Source: an uncultured Oscillospiraceae bacterium (GTDB taxonomy: Bacteria > Bacillota > Clostridia > Oscillospirales > Oscillospiraceae). Taken from it: a stretch of 52,474 nt of DNA. The notes below the pieces were generated by a model, which saw nothing but the letters and a program-made list of their open reading frames with translations, had not been told where the DNA came from and made no database searches. Location of the stretch: the NCBI GenBank assembly GCA_947624585.1, contig CANQKZ010000007.1:1-52474 (forward strand), given 5' to 3'. Numbering within the stretch: position 1 is the first letter of the stretch; the number at the start of each line of letters is the position of its first letter. Position numbers and translations under genes: made by a program. Positions 51,791 to 52,474 of the stretch are shown one piece after another.

Positions 51791-51825
51791 AGGGACGGCA
51801 CGGAACTCCGCGCCGTCCTTTTTTT
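51791..51825 (+). terminator. Rho-independent terminator after the AI-2E-family gene
   Basis: GGGACGGCACGG (from 51792) pairs with CCGCGCCGTCC (to 51818) around a short loop, followed by CCTTTTTTT. A strong terminator for the rqcP-permease transcript. Confidence 0.9.
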
Positions 51826-51991
51826 ATTGGAGCCACGTTTTGGGCCGCTTGAGGCAGCGGGTCTGATACTCCCTGTTCACAGTCTCCACATCCCGCTCCG
51901 TGATCTCCTCCGGCGAAAAGCGGTTTTTGTGGCACAGCCGCAGGGACGGGTGGTGTGCGATCGTCAGTCTTTCCTTCTCACCGGCACCCAT
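51824..51991 (-). CDS. Small hypothetical ORF overlapping the GyrI-like remnant
   Basis: A 55-codon frame (MGAGEKERLTIAHHPSLRL at the start, TRCLKRPKTWLQ at the end). Its composition looks protein-like and it covers the otherwise empty stretch between the terminator and the GyrI-like remnant. The only GGAGG is 16 bases upstream of the ATG, too far for a good start. It could be a real small protein, the end of another frame, or chance. I do not recognise it. Confidence 0.25.
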   Translation of the reverse strand: MGAGEKERLTIAHHPSLRLCHKNRFSPEEITERDVETVNREYQTRCLKRPKTWLQ

Positions 51992-52365
51992 ATTTCGCTG
52001 GCGTAATCCTCCGAGGACGTGTTGCCGTCGGTGTACGCCTCGATGTCCATCTCCAGCGTGGGCTTCCAGCCGGATGTGGGGAAGAACTCCGAGACGACGC
52101 GCCGCCAGAGGTCCTGGATGGCGCCGGGCATGGGGCCGAGGCACGGGAACACGGCCCAGGTCCCGCCGGGAACGGTGCTCCGGCGAAAGCCCTCGGGCGC
52201 AGCCGCGTCCGCCTTGCACGGCACGGCCACGGAGTAGTCGAAGGTCTCTCCCCCGCCCCCGCTCCGGCAGATGCCGAGGATGTACGTCCTGTCGGAGGCC
52301 AGCTCCAGCAGCTTCTCCAGCGTGCCGTCGGCTCCGCACCTGTCCCAGAACTCCGGGATGGTCCT
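51964..52365 (-). pseudogene. GyrI-like/AraC effector-binding domain, truncated by MITE
   Basis: About 130 residues of a GyrI-like small-molecule-binding domain: TIPEFWDRCGADGTLEKLLEL, AVPCKADAAAPEGF, PGGTWAVFPCLGPMPGAIQ and SSEDYASEIWVPV near the end (each shown in part). In AraC-type regulators this is the C-terminal half, after the helix-turn-helix. Here the upstream part stops at the MITE end (TAATACTAATA at about 52365), and the only start is a TTG inside the MITE. The rest of the gene, if it survives, lies beyond the window. It is probably a regulator or drug-binding protein inactivated by insertion. Confidence 0.7.
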
Positions 52366-52474
52366 AATACTAATATTCAATCAAAATAAGACATTCACGA
52401 CGGTCTTTTTTCGCGTCAAGCTTCGTCATACGGCTTGGAAATACATACAGTATTCCCGGCGCCGCCTTCCTCGC
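52366..52474. repeat. MITE-like element, copy 2 (cut by the window end)
   Basis: AATACTAATATTCAATCAAAA followed by CGACGGTCTTTTTTCGCG and TTGGAAATACATACAGTATTCC matches copy 1 from position 18 onward at roughly 80% over the visible 109 bases. The right end is outside the window. It directly joins the truncated GyrI-like gene. Confidence 0.75.

Overview
The window is high-G+C chromosomal DNA of an anaerobic, endospore-lineage Firmicute. It is most likely a Clostridia member of the Oscillospirales type. This rests on the AddAB nuclease, a SpoVB-type flippase, a VanW-domain protein, Clostridia-type ABC sugar transporters, an OLE RNA/OapA locus next to dxs-tlyA-nadK-argR, and strong Shine-Dalgarno sites. 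It is inferred from gene content, not from a database match.

Layout. 1-0.3 kb: nested short repeats, including a 159-bp MITE-like element with 19-bp terminal inverted repeats; a second copy enters at the right edge and truncates a GyrI-like gene. 0.36-8.9 kb: mixed accessory region with a VanW-domain surface protein, a lone large serine recombinase, an ECF sigma/anti-sigma pair, a small XRE regulator with a possible leader peptide, and a 2,023-bp unit (6087-8109) in which one DUF3987 gene is enclosed by 177-bp, about 95% identical, iteron-bearing inverted repeats. An orotate-phosphoribosyltransferase-like gene follows. 9.1-30.4 kb: an arabinan/arabino-oligosaccharide locus, almost all on the minus strand: a 989-aa fusion solute-binding protein, two permease pairs, an NHL/Yip1 membrane protein, a DUF5696 protein, a second solute-binding lipoprotein, a LamG-like lipoprotein, GH51, GH127 and one shared MsmX/UgpC-type ATPase. 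A divergent GH43 gene starts from back-to-back promoters at 28.9 kb.

30.5-37.4 kb: addB-addA recombination nuclease operon (minus strand). 37.7-41.6 kb: a frameshifted polysaccharide-deacetylase-like lipoprotein and an LTA-synthase-like sulfatase-fold protein. 41.6-47.1 kb: a strong promoter, a roughly 645-nt noncoding region that I read as OLE RNA, three AT-rich hairpins, then oapA-dxs-tlyA-nadK-argR with overlapping or nearly overlapping genes. 47.2-51.8 kb: spoVB-like flippase, mazG, HU, rqcP (S4) and an AI-2E-family permease, closed by a clear terminator. 51.8-52.5 kb: a GyrI-like gene remnant cut off by the second MITE copy.

How the genes work together. The GH43, GH51 and GH127 enzymes lack signal peptides, so imported arabino-oligosaccharides are probably cut inside the cell after uptake by two binding-protein systems that share one ATPase. 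The OLE operon links a large structured RNA and its membrane partner to isoprenoid, rRNA-methylation, NADP and arginine-control genes. The most promising undescribed item is the DUF3987 unit: it looks like a compact mobile or replicative element, but it has no recognisable transposase.
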